Source: Malurus cyaneus samueli (taxonomy: Eukaryota; Chordata; Aves; Passeriformes; Maluridae). From it: DNA of 64,000 nucleotides. The notes beneath the pieces were generated by a model that made no database searches, was not told where the DNA came from, and worked only from the letters and a program-made list of their open reading frames with translations. Location: positions 51,013,116 to 51,077,115 of the forward strand of contig CM019236.1 of the NCBI GenBank assembly GCA_009741485.1, given 5' to 3'. How positions within the stretch are numbered: the first letter of the stretch is position 1; every line of letters begins with the position of its first letter. Below are positions 38,101 through 49,900 of this stretch, one piece after another. The position numbers and the translations under genes were made by a program.

Positions 38101-41100
38101 GTGTGACTTCCTAGTCTATGACAAAAATCTGATCTTCTGTCTTGTATGGGAAATGTCCCCATACCAACTCTTAAACTCAGATTAGACGATTATGGTGTGG
38201 AATCATCCTCACAACACAGCATCTTTCACAGGATTATCTGCAGTATTATAAACTGGCTTTGTCTTGCATACAGGAAGTTTCAAGAATAACTCACTCCTGC
38301 TGTAATTGGTCTTTTCTAAGCACACAGAATCCTGAACCTAATGGTCTGCTACTTCCATTGCCCAGAGCATTTCAGCTTAATAATTAAATGTTTTGTCAGT
38401 GTCTGCTTCGTGATTTTTCTTTATGATAGACTGTAATAAACTTGAGTAAGTGTATCTGATTCTCTCATTCTCAAATGAAAATTATGTAAGCCAGAATTCA
38501 TGCTATGTAAACAATTTTAAATACTAGTATGTTCCTAAAGAGCAATGTCCCTCTGTCTTGTTATTAAAGATGGTCAGAAAACACTTCTGTTAAGTACTTG
38601 TGTAAGTTTACAGCTCACTAGCTGCTTGTTTCTTTCCCCTGATGTAATCAATGATTTCCAAATAGGTCTAAGAACATAAAATACCTGGCTCCAGGGTGAT
38701 TTGTGGAAGACTGGTTTTGCATAAGTAACTTTCTCTTCTCCTTGTCTAGCTCTGCCAGGATTGCAACCCTATTTTTATTCTGGAAACCTGGTGAAAATGA
38801 CAGAAAAATATTAGAGATATTTATTTACTCTGTGGCCCAACCCAAACCCTTTGGAATTAGAATCTCCTGTACAAAATTACTCTAAGATAAATACACTAAT
38901 CTTCAAAGCTTTGTACCCGTTTGAAAAGGCTATTAATAAACAGGCCTCATTTTTCCTTTTCTCATTTTACAGCATGCAATAACTTCCATAAGCTATCATA
39001 CATATCGTCAAGTTTTAAAATAGAGGTTTGTAACTCAAGTTAGATCCTATCCCTTCCCAAGCCATCAGGATATTATGAGGGTACACGATCAAATACCTGC
39101 CTTCCAAAAAAATAAATTTACCTGAATCTAGATTAAAAATGTAGTCATTGAAAGTTCAACAGTATTCAATAGTAAGAATGCATTAATATATTAATGAGGC
39201 CTAATCACTCATGTCAGTGAACTCAAACTATAACACAAGTATAACATATATAACAGGTAAAAATAAGCTAATCACTAATATTGCATATTTGTTTATACAA
39301 ACACCTTTCATTAACATATGCAGAAAGCTTTAGACAGGTAAGGACATACTGATGTCTTTACCTATAAACACTACCTTTATTCTGAATACAATCAAATACT
39401 GGAATCAAGAAGCAAAATTAAACTATTATACTGTCTGTTGACAATATAAAAATGTCGCCTTCATTTACTTTGTTCATCATTCTCCCCAAGAGACCTTGAA
39501 TACTAGCAAAGGGATCAGAAAGAGGGGTGACTGAGAGAATTTCAAAGTGCCCCAAGCAGCTCCAGAGCGACTCTCATAAGGTTTTATGCCACCAAGGACA
39601 CTCCTCAAGTCAGGAATACACATTTTCTGAATCTCTAATCTGCTGCTGCTCTATAAATAACAAGTTATGACACCATTATTAAAAGAAAAGAGATATGAAA
39701 GTCAAGTTATCTCCTTTATTTTCTCCACACAAAAAGTCAAAGATTGCCACTGTAAATGCTGCGTGCTGTGCCCCTACCCTGAGTGCTGTCTTAGTGACAG
39801 CACTAAAACATGGTAGCCCACAAACTGTTAGGAAGGTCAGACATGGTAACTCCTAAGCAGAATATTAGCATGTAAAGGCAAAATGATCTATTTTCAGTGG
39901 CTGCACTCAAAGTTCATCCTCTTTGACTGACCTTGTGTTGGTGTCCAATTACATAATCCAGTATTCCTTTCATCTGCATGGCTCAGTGAAGGAGACAATT
40001 ACCAGATAGAAATCTTCAACTCCAAATAAAAATTTGGATCTGTACTGCCTTGGTATGAAACCCTCACCTTTTTCTTCTACCATGCCTAACATACACACCC
40101 ATAAACATCAATATCTCAAGAGTTCTTGAAAGGAGCAGTCTTTTGATTTTATTGCACTGCAGTTTTATGTAAGGTCACTCACAATAATTTTGACATTTTT
40201 AATACATTTTTATTGCAATTAATTAATCGGTATTTTTCTTTCCACTAATCTCTCCTTCCCATGTGGCATTAGCTGCACTTAAAATCTGTTTTGTAAGAGT
40301 AATGGTTCAGGTCTTGGATGTTTCTCTGCTCTTCCAGTATTGCACACTACCTCTTTTTTTGAAGGCCATGCAGTTGCAATGAATCTGAAACATTAAAACA
40401 CAGCTGACATACAAAGGCTGAGAAATCTTGCCAGGAAGCTAGGCTTTAAGATTTCAGAGCTGCAGCTAGCCCAGACTTTACTTTCTTGTAAATTCTGGAG
40501 ATGATGTGTGGATAACATGACTGAAGCACGTCTAAGAGAATCTGATCTGAAACAACCAAGTCTATATGCTCATTCTACACAATTTTAATAATTTAATAAT
40601 TTTAATTAAAAACCTTTATACTTAACATACTACTCAGCACTCTTCTGCTACTGCTTGCTTATCCTGAACTGCATACATCTAACTGCATGCTTGGAGTTGC
40701 GAACATATGATAAATAATGAAAGAAAAAAGGAGACCACTTTTTAATGTAAGTTGTTGTGATCTGAAAAAAAAAAAAAAAATTAAATATGCTTAAATTTAT
40801 CATGAAGCAGATGGTATGATTCAGAAAAGCCTGAAACATTTTAAACGCTGCTTTTAAACTGTGATCAGAAACTGTAGAAGATTCTGTCTTCTATTTTGGG
40901 TCTTGTTACAGTATCTTATGGCAGGAACTCTAGCAGCATTCAGAAGTAACCCAAGATTTTTTTCTTGTATCTCTACTAAGAGCTTTGTAGTGATATTTTT
41001 GGGTTTTTGCTGTTTATTCTTAAGTAATATTTTGCACTAGAATTCTGACAGAGACCACCAGCAGCCTGCTGTGCTGAAAAAGTAATTTGTTTCAGAGAAT

Positions 41101-44100
41101 TTGTTAATGGCAAAGAGAGAAAAGCCCTCTTAATAAAGTGGAGAAGCACATTCAACATATACTTTTAGTATCCCTTGGCTGAGACGTGAAGTTCCTGCAG
41201 GTATTATAAACTCTTTCCAAATACAAAGCAAAGCCTGTTTATTTAAAGGTTGACAATGGAGGGGGTGGAACATAAGAAATCCATTTTATAGAGGAATTCT
41301 GGCATCCTTATAAAGTAACTAACTGTATCTGGCAGTGCATAAGCAAGACTTTAATTTAGATTGCTGCCTGTTTACGAACCCAAAGTGCTCTCATAAAGAC
41401 CAACTTGAAACTCCTACAGAAGTTTCCCACTTCAATTATAAATAATTTTTCATTTGCAGATTTGTCTGTTCTGCTTTCTACTATTAAAGATGTGGACATG
41501 CAAAAATCAAAAGCCATCCTTAGTAAAGACCACATTCTCACATGTGAAAGTATGTGCAGATTTTCAAACACAGGAACTTCCTACAAAACTTTAAATTTGG
41601 ACTTCCCTGGACTGTGCTGAGTTGCACTAATATTTTGAACAGTTTGAATACTGCAGATTATTATTTTCTCCTTATGTCATGAGTTCTGACACAAAATGAC
41701 CTGTTCAAGGCAACGAAATAGACTAATGACAGTGTCAGATGTCAAACAGGGCACCTAGATCCTCAGATTACTCTCTAATGTAGCAGATTCAGCACATTTT
41801 AAACTTAAACCTTTCTGACACCTCTGTTTCTGGGATCAAACATTGTATTTGTACAGGAGTTGAATAATTACTTGCACTTATTTTCTGCACATAAAAGTAA
41901 GAAAGAGAAAGCTGGAGTCTTACTGAGTGATACTGGTAGCTTTAAGAGCTCAGAGCAAGCTTCTCTCTTTAATCTAATCCTAACACCTCATGCTACCACC
42001 CTGTCTCATCCTATCTCCGTCAGTTAGTTCTTCTAACTAACTCTCATGGCAAGAAACAGCAGCACCTATACCTACTTCTAAATTTTTACTTTTCACTGAT
42101 GATCTTTCCCTTGATCTGTTGATTGCTTCAAATTCACAGCACAATGAAGATTTTTCTAAGACACTTTATTTATCATTTGTCCATGAGCATGTAACAGTAC
42201 AAAAGAGCCCTCCACTACTTTTGTGTTCAAGGTAGACTTTTACTTGGAAAACGTATTCAAAGCTGATGTAAGCTCCAAGCTCTGAACATTAAAAGGAACT
42301 GCATATTGTCGTGCCTATTCTATTCAGACAGAATTTAAAGCAATTTCTTTACTGAAGTGCATGTTTCTATAAATTGTTTCTATAAATTCAGCACTCAAAA
42401 AAAAAAAAAAGAGTAATTCTATTGTGCTGTCCTCTTCTGCTTATGATGACTGGCATCTCAAACCATCATTTAACAGTCTGCTGCACACCAAAACTCACAG
42501 TAACAATTCACATTTGGACACGATTTCCTATACTTTGCGTGACAATAAAACCAAAGGCATACTAGTTATTCAGTAAACTGATTTACTGAAAAATACATTA
42601 GTATTTTGTCTGTGCCTCCAGAACAGCTACATGTATAACTGAATGCAAGTCATTGACAGCTTTATGGCTGCAAAGTTCTCAAGCACTTTGCTTACACACA
42701 GATCAGACTCAGATGTGGAACAGCAAAGCATATAGATGATGAAATAATTCATTGCAGAATAGCACAATATACTTTTTCAGACTCAAGAGAACAGAGAGCT
42801 AAATCTAGCAGTTTTGAATGTGCTACATGCATGCATTTACATACCTTCACATAGCCAAAAACAACTGCCATGATACAATGAGACTCTGTAGAATTGCTAC
42901 AGCTGGAAACTTAGAATTCTGTTCAGATTTCAAGAACTTGTTCTTCCAACATACCAGAATTCATATTTTTTGAAAGGTTCAGCCCTGTCTCAAGCAGGAT
43001 CTGTATTTTTTCCACCTTTGGGGACTTAAAGAAGGATTCTGTCCTGAGCACTTACATTTCTCTCATCTCAGAGGGCTTCCTCTAGGAGGACTCACACACA
43101 GAGTGGTTAATTCTGTTACACCCAAGGTGTGCTCTGGCTTTGCTGCACACAAAGGCATTACACAGGAGCAGCCTGATGAAGGCATGGCTGCCTAAATACT
43201 GTGAAGTACTACAGCAGGAGCACCTGGAAGTATTTGCTGTAATTCAAAAGGTGACTTCTCCCCTCAAAGTGTACCATTCTTGTCTACAAGCTCATCTAGA
43301 GGACAATGCACAGCATGCTAGAAGATTTTCCATCCATTTCAAATACCTTAGTCAGTCTCATGCAGTCAGTTCCATGTGGCAGTAATAAACTGAAGCAAGG
43401 CTTTTCATTCAGTTCTGCTTGTTTTCTCTGCACTCATATGCAGCTCAACAGAACTGCTTTTCTAAAAGGCCAATGAATAAGAGTCTAGCCCGCAAGATCT
43501 TAACTTTTCTAGTCTGAGTCTGTAGTCAATGGAAAACTCAAATTAACTCCTGAGAAAATGCCTGGTACCCATTAAAGGAAATGCAGTAATTTGGTACAAA
43601 AAAATAACCATCACATTCTGCCTGTGTAGAAGGCTAATGTTTAATTAATCTTTACAGTTCTGCCTGAGTAAGCAGTACCATTCATAATCCTTCCAGTGAG
43701 AGTTTCAGTTAATTTCTATTCCTTTTGTCCAAGTGAAAAGAATGGATTGCTTGAACGATACTAATATGTATGCTATGATGCAAGCTAAAAATGCAGTGTT
43801 TTTCTCAATCATTTTCACTATTAGACTGCATCTGGACAAGAATGAAACCCTGAACTGTTGTTTATATTTATCTGCTCCTTTCTAATTTTCCTAATTGTAC
43901 TATTTATAGGCTTATTTGGTAATTAAATGTGATAGTATCTCTTGTGTCCTTAGTGCAAACAATTTTCATACGATAATTACACAGCTCCTTTAGTGAGTCT
44001 CTAAATGCATTTCAAATATAAAAGCAGATTACAAGGCTCTAAATTATAAGAATGGAGTCAGGAGGGAAGCAAAGGTGTTCTGGCACTTAAACCCCATCTC

Positions 44101-45201
44101 AGTAAACCAATATATTTAAGAAAAAGCAGCTTTTAACTCTATATGACAGCACTCTATTCCTTGCAGTGATGCTGACTTGGTATTCACAGAATAAAGCAAG
44201 ATTTACCATTAAGTACAAAAAACTTTCTCAGAGTTAAAATTTGCCAACAGACAGCTCTGCAATCTGCAGTACTCCTCTCTCAACACTTCACAAAATCTCA
44301 GCAAGCATTCCAGAAACGACCTCCTTTTCATCAAGTAACAAGTCACATCTGTGTTCTGGACCCACACGAGTCATGATACTTCACAACTTGAAGTATCATC
44401 CATCAACACCCAGCTTGGCAGGCCTGCTTGAGGAGAGGATGCAAACATGGTGTGCAAAAATCTCCACCTGCTGGGAAACTGAACCCACAATGTAAATGAA
44501 GGGCCACCCCTGAGCAGCTTTTTCCTCGGAGGCTCTTCCATACAAAATTTCCACTAAGGTTTCCAGAAGCCACCTCTAGAGGGCGATTTAAGACCCTTCT
44601 TCAATTTCAGCAAGTGACACCCCCCAAGATCCTCAGCTCCCTCGAAAGCACCTGCATCACCAGGACAGATAGACCATTACTAAGACTCCTACAATTTTAC
44701 GGATGCAATTCAGATGCATCCTCGTAAAAAGGAACGTTTCATCACCGTTAGCATCACAGTTTTAACTGGCTTTTCCTCCCAGGCCTGGCCACTTGATGAC
44801 AGATATTACTGCCTGGCTCTTGCTATTTTCATCATGACTTTTGGCTGCTCTCTGGTGCTGAGTGCAAGAGCTGCCAGTCATGTTCAATACCAAGTGTTGT
44901 AAGTGTGCAAAACAACCTTCAGAAAATGATCACTGTGCCACAGGCATGTGAGTGAGTATGACACTATGCTCAGTAACTCAGAGCACGCCAGCCATCAGTG
45001 GTCTTTTCCAACCATTTAATGTGTATGTATCTTGTCCCAGAAGGATGCTGCCATTCTGCTGCTTTCAGTCCCACCTCTCTTTCCTTTCCTCATCTTCCCA
45101 CAAAAAAAAACTTAGTTATAGTCACTTCACTGACATTTTGCAGTCTTTTCCCTTGAATAGTTAGATTAAAACCCACCTTGTCCTGAAGGATTTGCTGCCA
45201 T
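35075..45201 (-). CDS. INIP: INIP, SOSS complex subunit C (complete, 4 coding exons)
   Basis: INIP (SOSS-C, hSSB-interacting protein 1) is the small subunit of the SOSS complex with INTS3 and the single-stranded-DNA-binding proteins NABP1/2. The complex acts in the nucleus in double-strand-break signalling and repair. Joining 45201-45177, 38787-38685, 36226-36136 and 35170-35075 (25+103+91+96 = 315 bases) gives an uninterrupted 104-residue protein, the family's usual length. Segments recognised are the start 'MAANPSGQG', 'FQNKNRVAILAELDKEKRK', 'NKDFRDHAEQQHIAAQQKA' and the C-terminus 'ITQDSAFGNLILPVLPRLE'. All internal junctions have GT/AG sites and matching phases. The protein is mostly charged helix with a hydrophobic C-terminal motif; no membrane segment or catalytic site is seen. 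It lies convergent to KIAA1958 and divergent from SNX30, as in human. The CpG-island promoter suggests broad expression. Confidence 0.97.
35171..36135 (-). other. INIP: INIP intron between coding exons 3 and 4
   Basis: A 965-bp intron with a minus-strand donor 'gtgag' at 36135-36131 and an acceptor AG immediately above 35170. No repeat is recognised. Overlapping short open frames on both strands at 35.4-36.0 kb carry no family signal. Confidence 0.85.
36136..36226 (-). CDS. INIP: INIP coding exon 3
   Basis: A 91-bp exon encoding the end of a split Ser codon and then 'IALARSPLNKDFRDHAEQQ...ALQ'. The acceptor is 'ttctttcttgcag' (minus strand, above 36226) and the donor 'cag|gtgag' (below 36136). 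It is too short and too interrupted by introns to stand out as an open frame. It is the most clearly recognisable INIP segment. Confidence 0.97.
36227..38684 (-). other. INIP: INIP intron between coding exons 2 and 3
   Basis: A 2.46-kb AT-rich intron with proper splice sites at both ends. I see no repeat, embedded gene or RNA in it apart from a short A run near 37707-37719. Confidence 0.85.
38685..38787 (-). CDS. INIP: INIP coding exon 2
   Basis: A 103-bp exon encoding the conserved N-terminal helix 'FQNKNRVAILAELDKEKRK' and 'NQSSTNHPGA'. The acceptor is 'tcattttcaccag' above 38787 and the donor 'ccag|gtat' below 38685. It enters with two bases of a split Gly codon and leaves with two bases of a split Ser codon, consistent with its neighbours. 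Confidence 0.97.
38788..45176 (-). other. INIP: INIP intron between coding exons 1 and 2
   Basis: A 6.4-kb AT-rich intron. It contains short A/T runs (for example near 40763-40781 and 42397-42410) but no CR1 or LTR that I recognise and no coding-like segment. Small open frames at 43.1-45.1 kb look random. Confidence 0.8.
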
Positions 45202-45264
45202 TCTTCAATTATCAGCCCTTGTTTTTTTCAACTGGAGTTCAAATCTTTCAACCCCCACAAAAAT
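45177..45264 (-). CDS. INIP: INIP first coding exon (with short 5'UTR part)
   Basis: The coding part is 45201-45177: ATG plus codons for 'AANPSGQ' and the first base of the split Gly codon, followed by donor 'caag|gtggg'. The start is chosen because the residues match the family N-terminus and give exactly 104 residues in total. The upstream part to 45264 is the inferred 5'UTR portion, taken from a good acceptor ('cctatttttcag') just above 45264. That edge is less certain than the coding part. Confidence 0.88.
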
Positions 45265-45990
45265 CTGAAAAATAGGCACAGTTTAGTATGAACATATTCC
45301 TTCAAAAGGAGAGCTTCGATTTCATTCTGCTAGAGACTTTCATAAATACAGCAACTGTTAAGAAAGCACAACCCAAACACAGTATATGCACTGCTTAAAA
45401 TATAGAGTTCATATTGTTATGAGTGAAACTTTCAGATTGAAGTATTAAGTATTGTGATAAATACTTCTTTACAGATTCTAGTAATTTCTATTAGCAGTAG
45501 TAGTAATTTCTCAAAAGAATAACTTTTAGAGTCATACATGCATTTTTCCAATTTGACTTCTTCCTGACAAGGTACATGAAATGACACTTAAGAATCACAT
45601 CAAACCACTGTAGTCCTTCAATGCCTTGGAAGACCCCAGTTTAGGTCTAACTCAAGAGACATTGATTGTTTGAGGACAGGCAATTTAAACCCCACAAACA
45701 ATGCCAGCCAAAGTTGGCTGCAGCTGCGGCAAAACAGAAGGAGGCCTGCTCCTCAGCCATACATCACCTCGGGCCACCATCAACTTCTGTTTCCATCAAG
45801 GTGCCAGGCTGTAAAGTGCAGTGGCGAAGAGCTTTGGCTCAGCCAGGCGGAGCCGGGGACGGGGACGTTGAATCCTGCAGGAAACGCAAATGAAAAGTCA
45901 CAACCAGACTTCCACAGGAGTCCGGGTCACTGTTAAGCCCTGGACCTGTGGGTCCCTGAGCAGCAACGCCGCAGCGAATTAACAACTCAC
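45265..45990 (-). other. INIP: INIP first intron (inferred)
   Basis: The interval between the inferred first coding exon and the CpG island. A minus-strand 'gtgagt' donor lies at 45990-45985. The intron is inferred from splice-site quality only; another donor in the island is possible. Confidence 0.5.
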
Positions 45991-46620
45991 AGACAGTACA
46001 GATTAAGCGCACTAGCAGCGGTCGGGACGGGTTTCTCCGAGCGGAGCGGATGGCTTGACCCAGTGCCGTAGCGGCCCGCGTCCCCCCACACGGCTCGGAA
46101 TGGGCTCTCCCGCTCGCCTTTTCCCTCCCGCCCACAATGGATGGATGGATGGGCTCCCCGGCTCTCCCCAGCCCAGCGGCGATGCTGGCCCTAGCCCGCC
46201 CGGCCGGGCCCGGTCCGGTAGTCCCGCCCGCCACCGCCCACCTGCCGAGGGCTCGGCTCTCCGGCTCCTTTGTGCCCTCCGCTCGCCTTCCCGCAGCGCA
46301 GCCGCGCCGCCTCCGCCCCCTGCTCGTGACGCGCACCGCGCGACGGCGCCGCGCCTCTGCTCCCTGCCCGCCCCTCCTCTCTTCCCGCGGCCTCCCTTCC
46401 CTCTTCCCGTGCCCTCCTCCTCTCGCACTTCCCGAGCCCGCGCCCCGCTGGCTCGGCCCGCGCCCGGAAGGGTCGGGCCCGTGCGCATGGAGGCGGAGCC
46501 AGGCCGCGGGAGTGTTGCGTTCAGCGGTCAGGCTGTGTTTGCCTGCCCTGCGGCTCCTCATGGACATCGCCTGGGCACGGCAGGGAGCGGGAGGTTTTCA
46601 TGCTGGGGCCACGCCATGGG
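45930..46620. promoter_or_regulatory. INIP: CpG-island promoter of INIP
   Basis: A sharply GC-rich, CpG-dense block in an otherwise AT-rich region, with many GC-box-like strings ('gggcggg', 'cccgccc') and a (GGAT)n run at about 46137-46152. Its position directly upstream of the minus-strand INIP gene makes it the likely promoter. Long open frames on both strands inside it come from the low frequency of stop codons in GC-rich DNA. No TATA box stands out. Confidence 0.8.
45991..46250 (-). other. INIP: INIP non-coding exon 1 (inferred)
   Basis: A first exon is expected in the CpG island because the start-codon exon begins downstream of an acceptor. The best donor seen is 'tct|gtgagt' at 45990. 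The 5' end is arbitrary, since transcription start sites in CpG islands are dispersed. No coding content is implied. Confidence 0.4.
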
Positions 46621-46685
46621 GATTCCGGGCAGCACCGTGGTTAAATAGTGAAAAAAACCCACGAGTGGAAGGGAAGGGCTCACCG

Positions 46686-46922
46686 AACCAAGTTAGGAAG
46701 GATGTCCGAGATACCGAATCCAACCTGTGACCCGGCACCACCATGTTTACAGTGGCACTCGGTGCCACATCCAGTCATTGTTTAACACTTTAGGGACGGT
46801 GACGCCATCAGCTTCCTGGGCAGCCCATTCCAAAGTCTAATCACCCTTACAGGGAAGAAATTCTAATGTTCAACGTGAACTTTCCCTGGCGCAGCTTGGG
46901 TTTGTGTCCTCTTGTCCCTTTA
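46686..46922 (-). mobile_element. CR1 LINE 3' fragment, minus orientation
   Basis: Reads as the reverse complement of a CR1 3' region: 'ccgaatccaacctgtgac', 'ggacggtgacgccatcagc', 'tgggcagcccattccaaag', 'cagggaagaaattcta' and 'cctcttgtccctt' follow the family in order. It is only 3' untranslated sequence, with no coding part. It inserted just upstream of the INIP CpG island. Confidence 0.85.
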
Positions 46923-49900
46923 ATTTCTTTCTAATTTTTTTTTTTTTTAAATCACTGCCATTCAGCTTGTGTTGGAACACGGCAGCAATATTTACCATGA
47001 ATTCCAGAAAGGTTTGTTCATGGAACAAACATAGTTTGTTCACAGTTTGTGCACAGTTTGCTTTTGGAATGTCAATTAACAGCTGTATAGGTAAGAGTAC
47101 CTGATTAAGTGATCGAGTCTGACCTGAAGAATAAATCTTAGTGTTAAAACGGCAATCTGAGACTTACTGGTTTATGTCCTCATGTTTAAAATACTTCCGT
47201 TTGAATCAAACCAGACTGAGTAGTGATTTGAACTGTGGATCATAACAGCTGTAGCTGTGATTGTAAATCAATAAAATCAATTATTAAGCACTGCTACAAA
47301 TGAATAAATAATTAAAAGACTGCATACAGATGGGGCCAACACTTCGTAACCAAAAATCAGTCACATCACCTAAGTAAGTTTTCTATGCAGCGTTTTTTTA
47401 AGGCACTAAACACTTTTCATGAAATAAAGGCCCTTTTTCTTCTTTAACTGAATTTAAGGAAATGTAGGAAATCAGTTACTTTTTTTATTATTTAGTTCGA
47501 GGTGTCTATGTAGACATGCATTTACTGCAGAATATGAATATTAAAGTTTTGATGGTGTATGTAATGGGCACTTCTGAGCAAATGACATTTCCTTACAGGA
47601 AGGGTGATATTGGATGTGGTAGTCAAACCTTCTGTACATTGCAAATAATTTCATCTTCTTTCATCAAATGCTAGAAGTCCATAACCTCATCACTCTTCAG
47701 ACCTCATGTAAAAAAAAGGGTTTATTAAAAACTGTTGGTTTAGCTATGATGGACTTCTTTATATTGGTAAAAACAGACGAAGGATGTACATGGTGCTAAA
47801 TGTGACACTAATTCATTAGCTTGGACAACCAAAAACATACTGAGATATTGAAAGCAATTAACAAGTAAGATCTGCTGCAGCGAGCTTAATTTGACAAAGA
47901 AATAAATTACATTTTTGAGAGTGTACAGAATATATTAAAAGTCTGTCAGTCTCTATAATAATGGATTAATTTGTCTTAAAATAGCATGCCTTGGTATGAT
48001 ACACATAGATCCTATCAGAAAGGCAATATTCTGCTAAATAAGTATGCTATTTGTTCTTGCATTTATAGTTTTTAAAGACTCACTAAGTGTTTGACCCTTG
48101 TAAAACTAAACAAGTTTATGTCTCGAAAATTGTGATGCCCAGATGTGGAATTTAGTACCTAGACTGTTTGCCTGGTAAAAGCAGTGTGTGGGTATGCATG
48201 TGTGTTTGTGTAGGGGTGTGTGTGCCTGTACCCAAACCAGCAGACAATCTCAGGGAGTTTTCTGTTTGCTTTAAAGCCCGGTTAATTAATACTGTGGGAA
48301 GCAAACATTGCCGCCTTTCCCACATATTCGTATTATTGTAAACTGTTCTATATGCATGAACAGCTGACTGAGCTCTGCCCTTCTGATTCTTTTTGGTATT
48401 GTTTTTTTGTTTTGTTTCATTTGGTAATTTCTCATTTTGCCTTGAGAAATGTCATATGTGCTAATTTTTTCTCCCTTTTAATTATTCTTCCTTGAATGAT
48501 CAGCAGACCATTTTATCTAGACATTTTGCTTGCAATCCTGAACTGCTGAGAAGCATGGTGAGAGAAGAGCAGCACAGCACCCATGCAAATAACCCTACCT
48601 GGTGCATTTCTCTGATGATGGAAGGGATTCTAAAAAGTTGTGGTTTGAGGCAGAGAAGCCTAGCTGCTCAGCTCCTCTTTACACAGCTAATACTGGTTAG
48701 AAGAATTAATCAGTGGACAGTGGCCCTTAATTAGTGGACAGTGGTTGGGGATCAAGAAAGAAGGGTAAAAAATGAAGAAGCAACAGGGCAAGGAGAAAGA
48801 ATCATCAGCAAGGAAACTCAGATGAAGAAAATTTCGGACTCATGAATTCTTTTTTTTATGTACAAGTGTGGTGAAAATTGATTATAGAAGAACCTTTCAG
48901 CATCTCTACATAAACATGGTCATGCCTCAGTCAAAGGATCCCTTGGCTTTGGGAGGTGTTTCATATCAGTATAATATCAATTAATTTCCTTCTTGGGTTA
49001 AAGAAACAGGAAGAAGTGTAGCCCTTTAAAGGAATGGTATCTAATCTCTCATATGTCAGAATACTTTCATTTTGCCTGAAATTCCTCCTTCTAGTGTAGC
49101 GTAAGCAAATAAAAAAATATAAAATAAAGCATTTATGGCATGTCTGTTGGAAAGCCATTACAAAATCTTCAGTTTAAAAAGAGGCTGTTTTTATATGCTG
49201 CCTCACAAATCTTGCCATGCTGTTCCTTGAGGCGATAAAATGCTGTTTTTCAGGGTCGCTGTTCTTATCATCTTGGAATAGAGGAAGCTGTGTATCCCAA
49301 ACAAAAACAGTGTTGAATGTAATTCTGAATGAACATAAACCGCAGTATTTCAAAATTACCGTGGGAGCTCAATTCACTATAAGCTGAGATAAAATAGTGA
49401 TTTACATATTGGGGATTTTTCCCTGTAAGTGATAATAGTATGTGCACGATGTCTCCTGGGCTTGAACCATGATCTTCCAGAATGCTTTTATTTCCATAGT
49501 GCAGTGCTACTCTTACAGATCCATCCTAATTTTATTTCTTTTGATTTATTGCCTATGTGGCAAAAAGACCCCCTTCAAATAAAATGTGGTTTGAAGAGTC
49601 TTCAAGCATTTTAAGTTGGTTGGGTTTTTTTTTTAATTCAATTGTGTAAAGGTACTGTGTCCATAGTTAGAGCCTTTCTCCTTGACTGGATTTTTGATTT
49701 TTCATTTTATAGCCATTTAGCACAGACTTCCACTTTGTAGCACAAATATCCTGTGTTCCCCTAATCCTGCTTATGGCACCCCCATCAAACCTGACAGCTT
49801 TGAAGGCTTTTAATGCAGCAAAAGCTTATGAATTATGAATTAGCTTACATGTGTGCGTGAATGCTCACATGTTGTGTGCTCTTGACTTGAAAGTGATCCT

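Noticed and set aside
45839..46567. 242-codon minus-strand open frame (and 197-codon plus-strand frames) in the INIP CpG island
   Set aside because: The residues are almost all R, G, A, P and S, as expected from GC-rich DNA with few stops. The frame is open on both strands, and the INIP coding sequence starts elsewhere.
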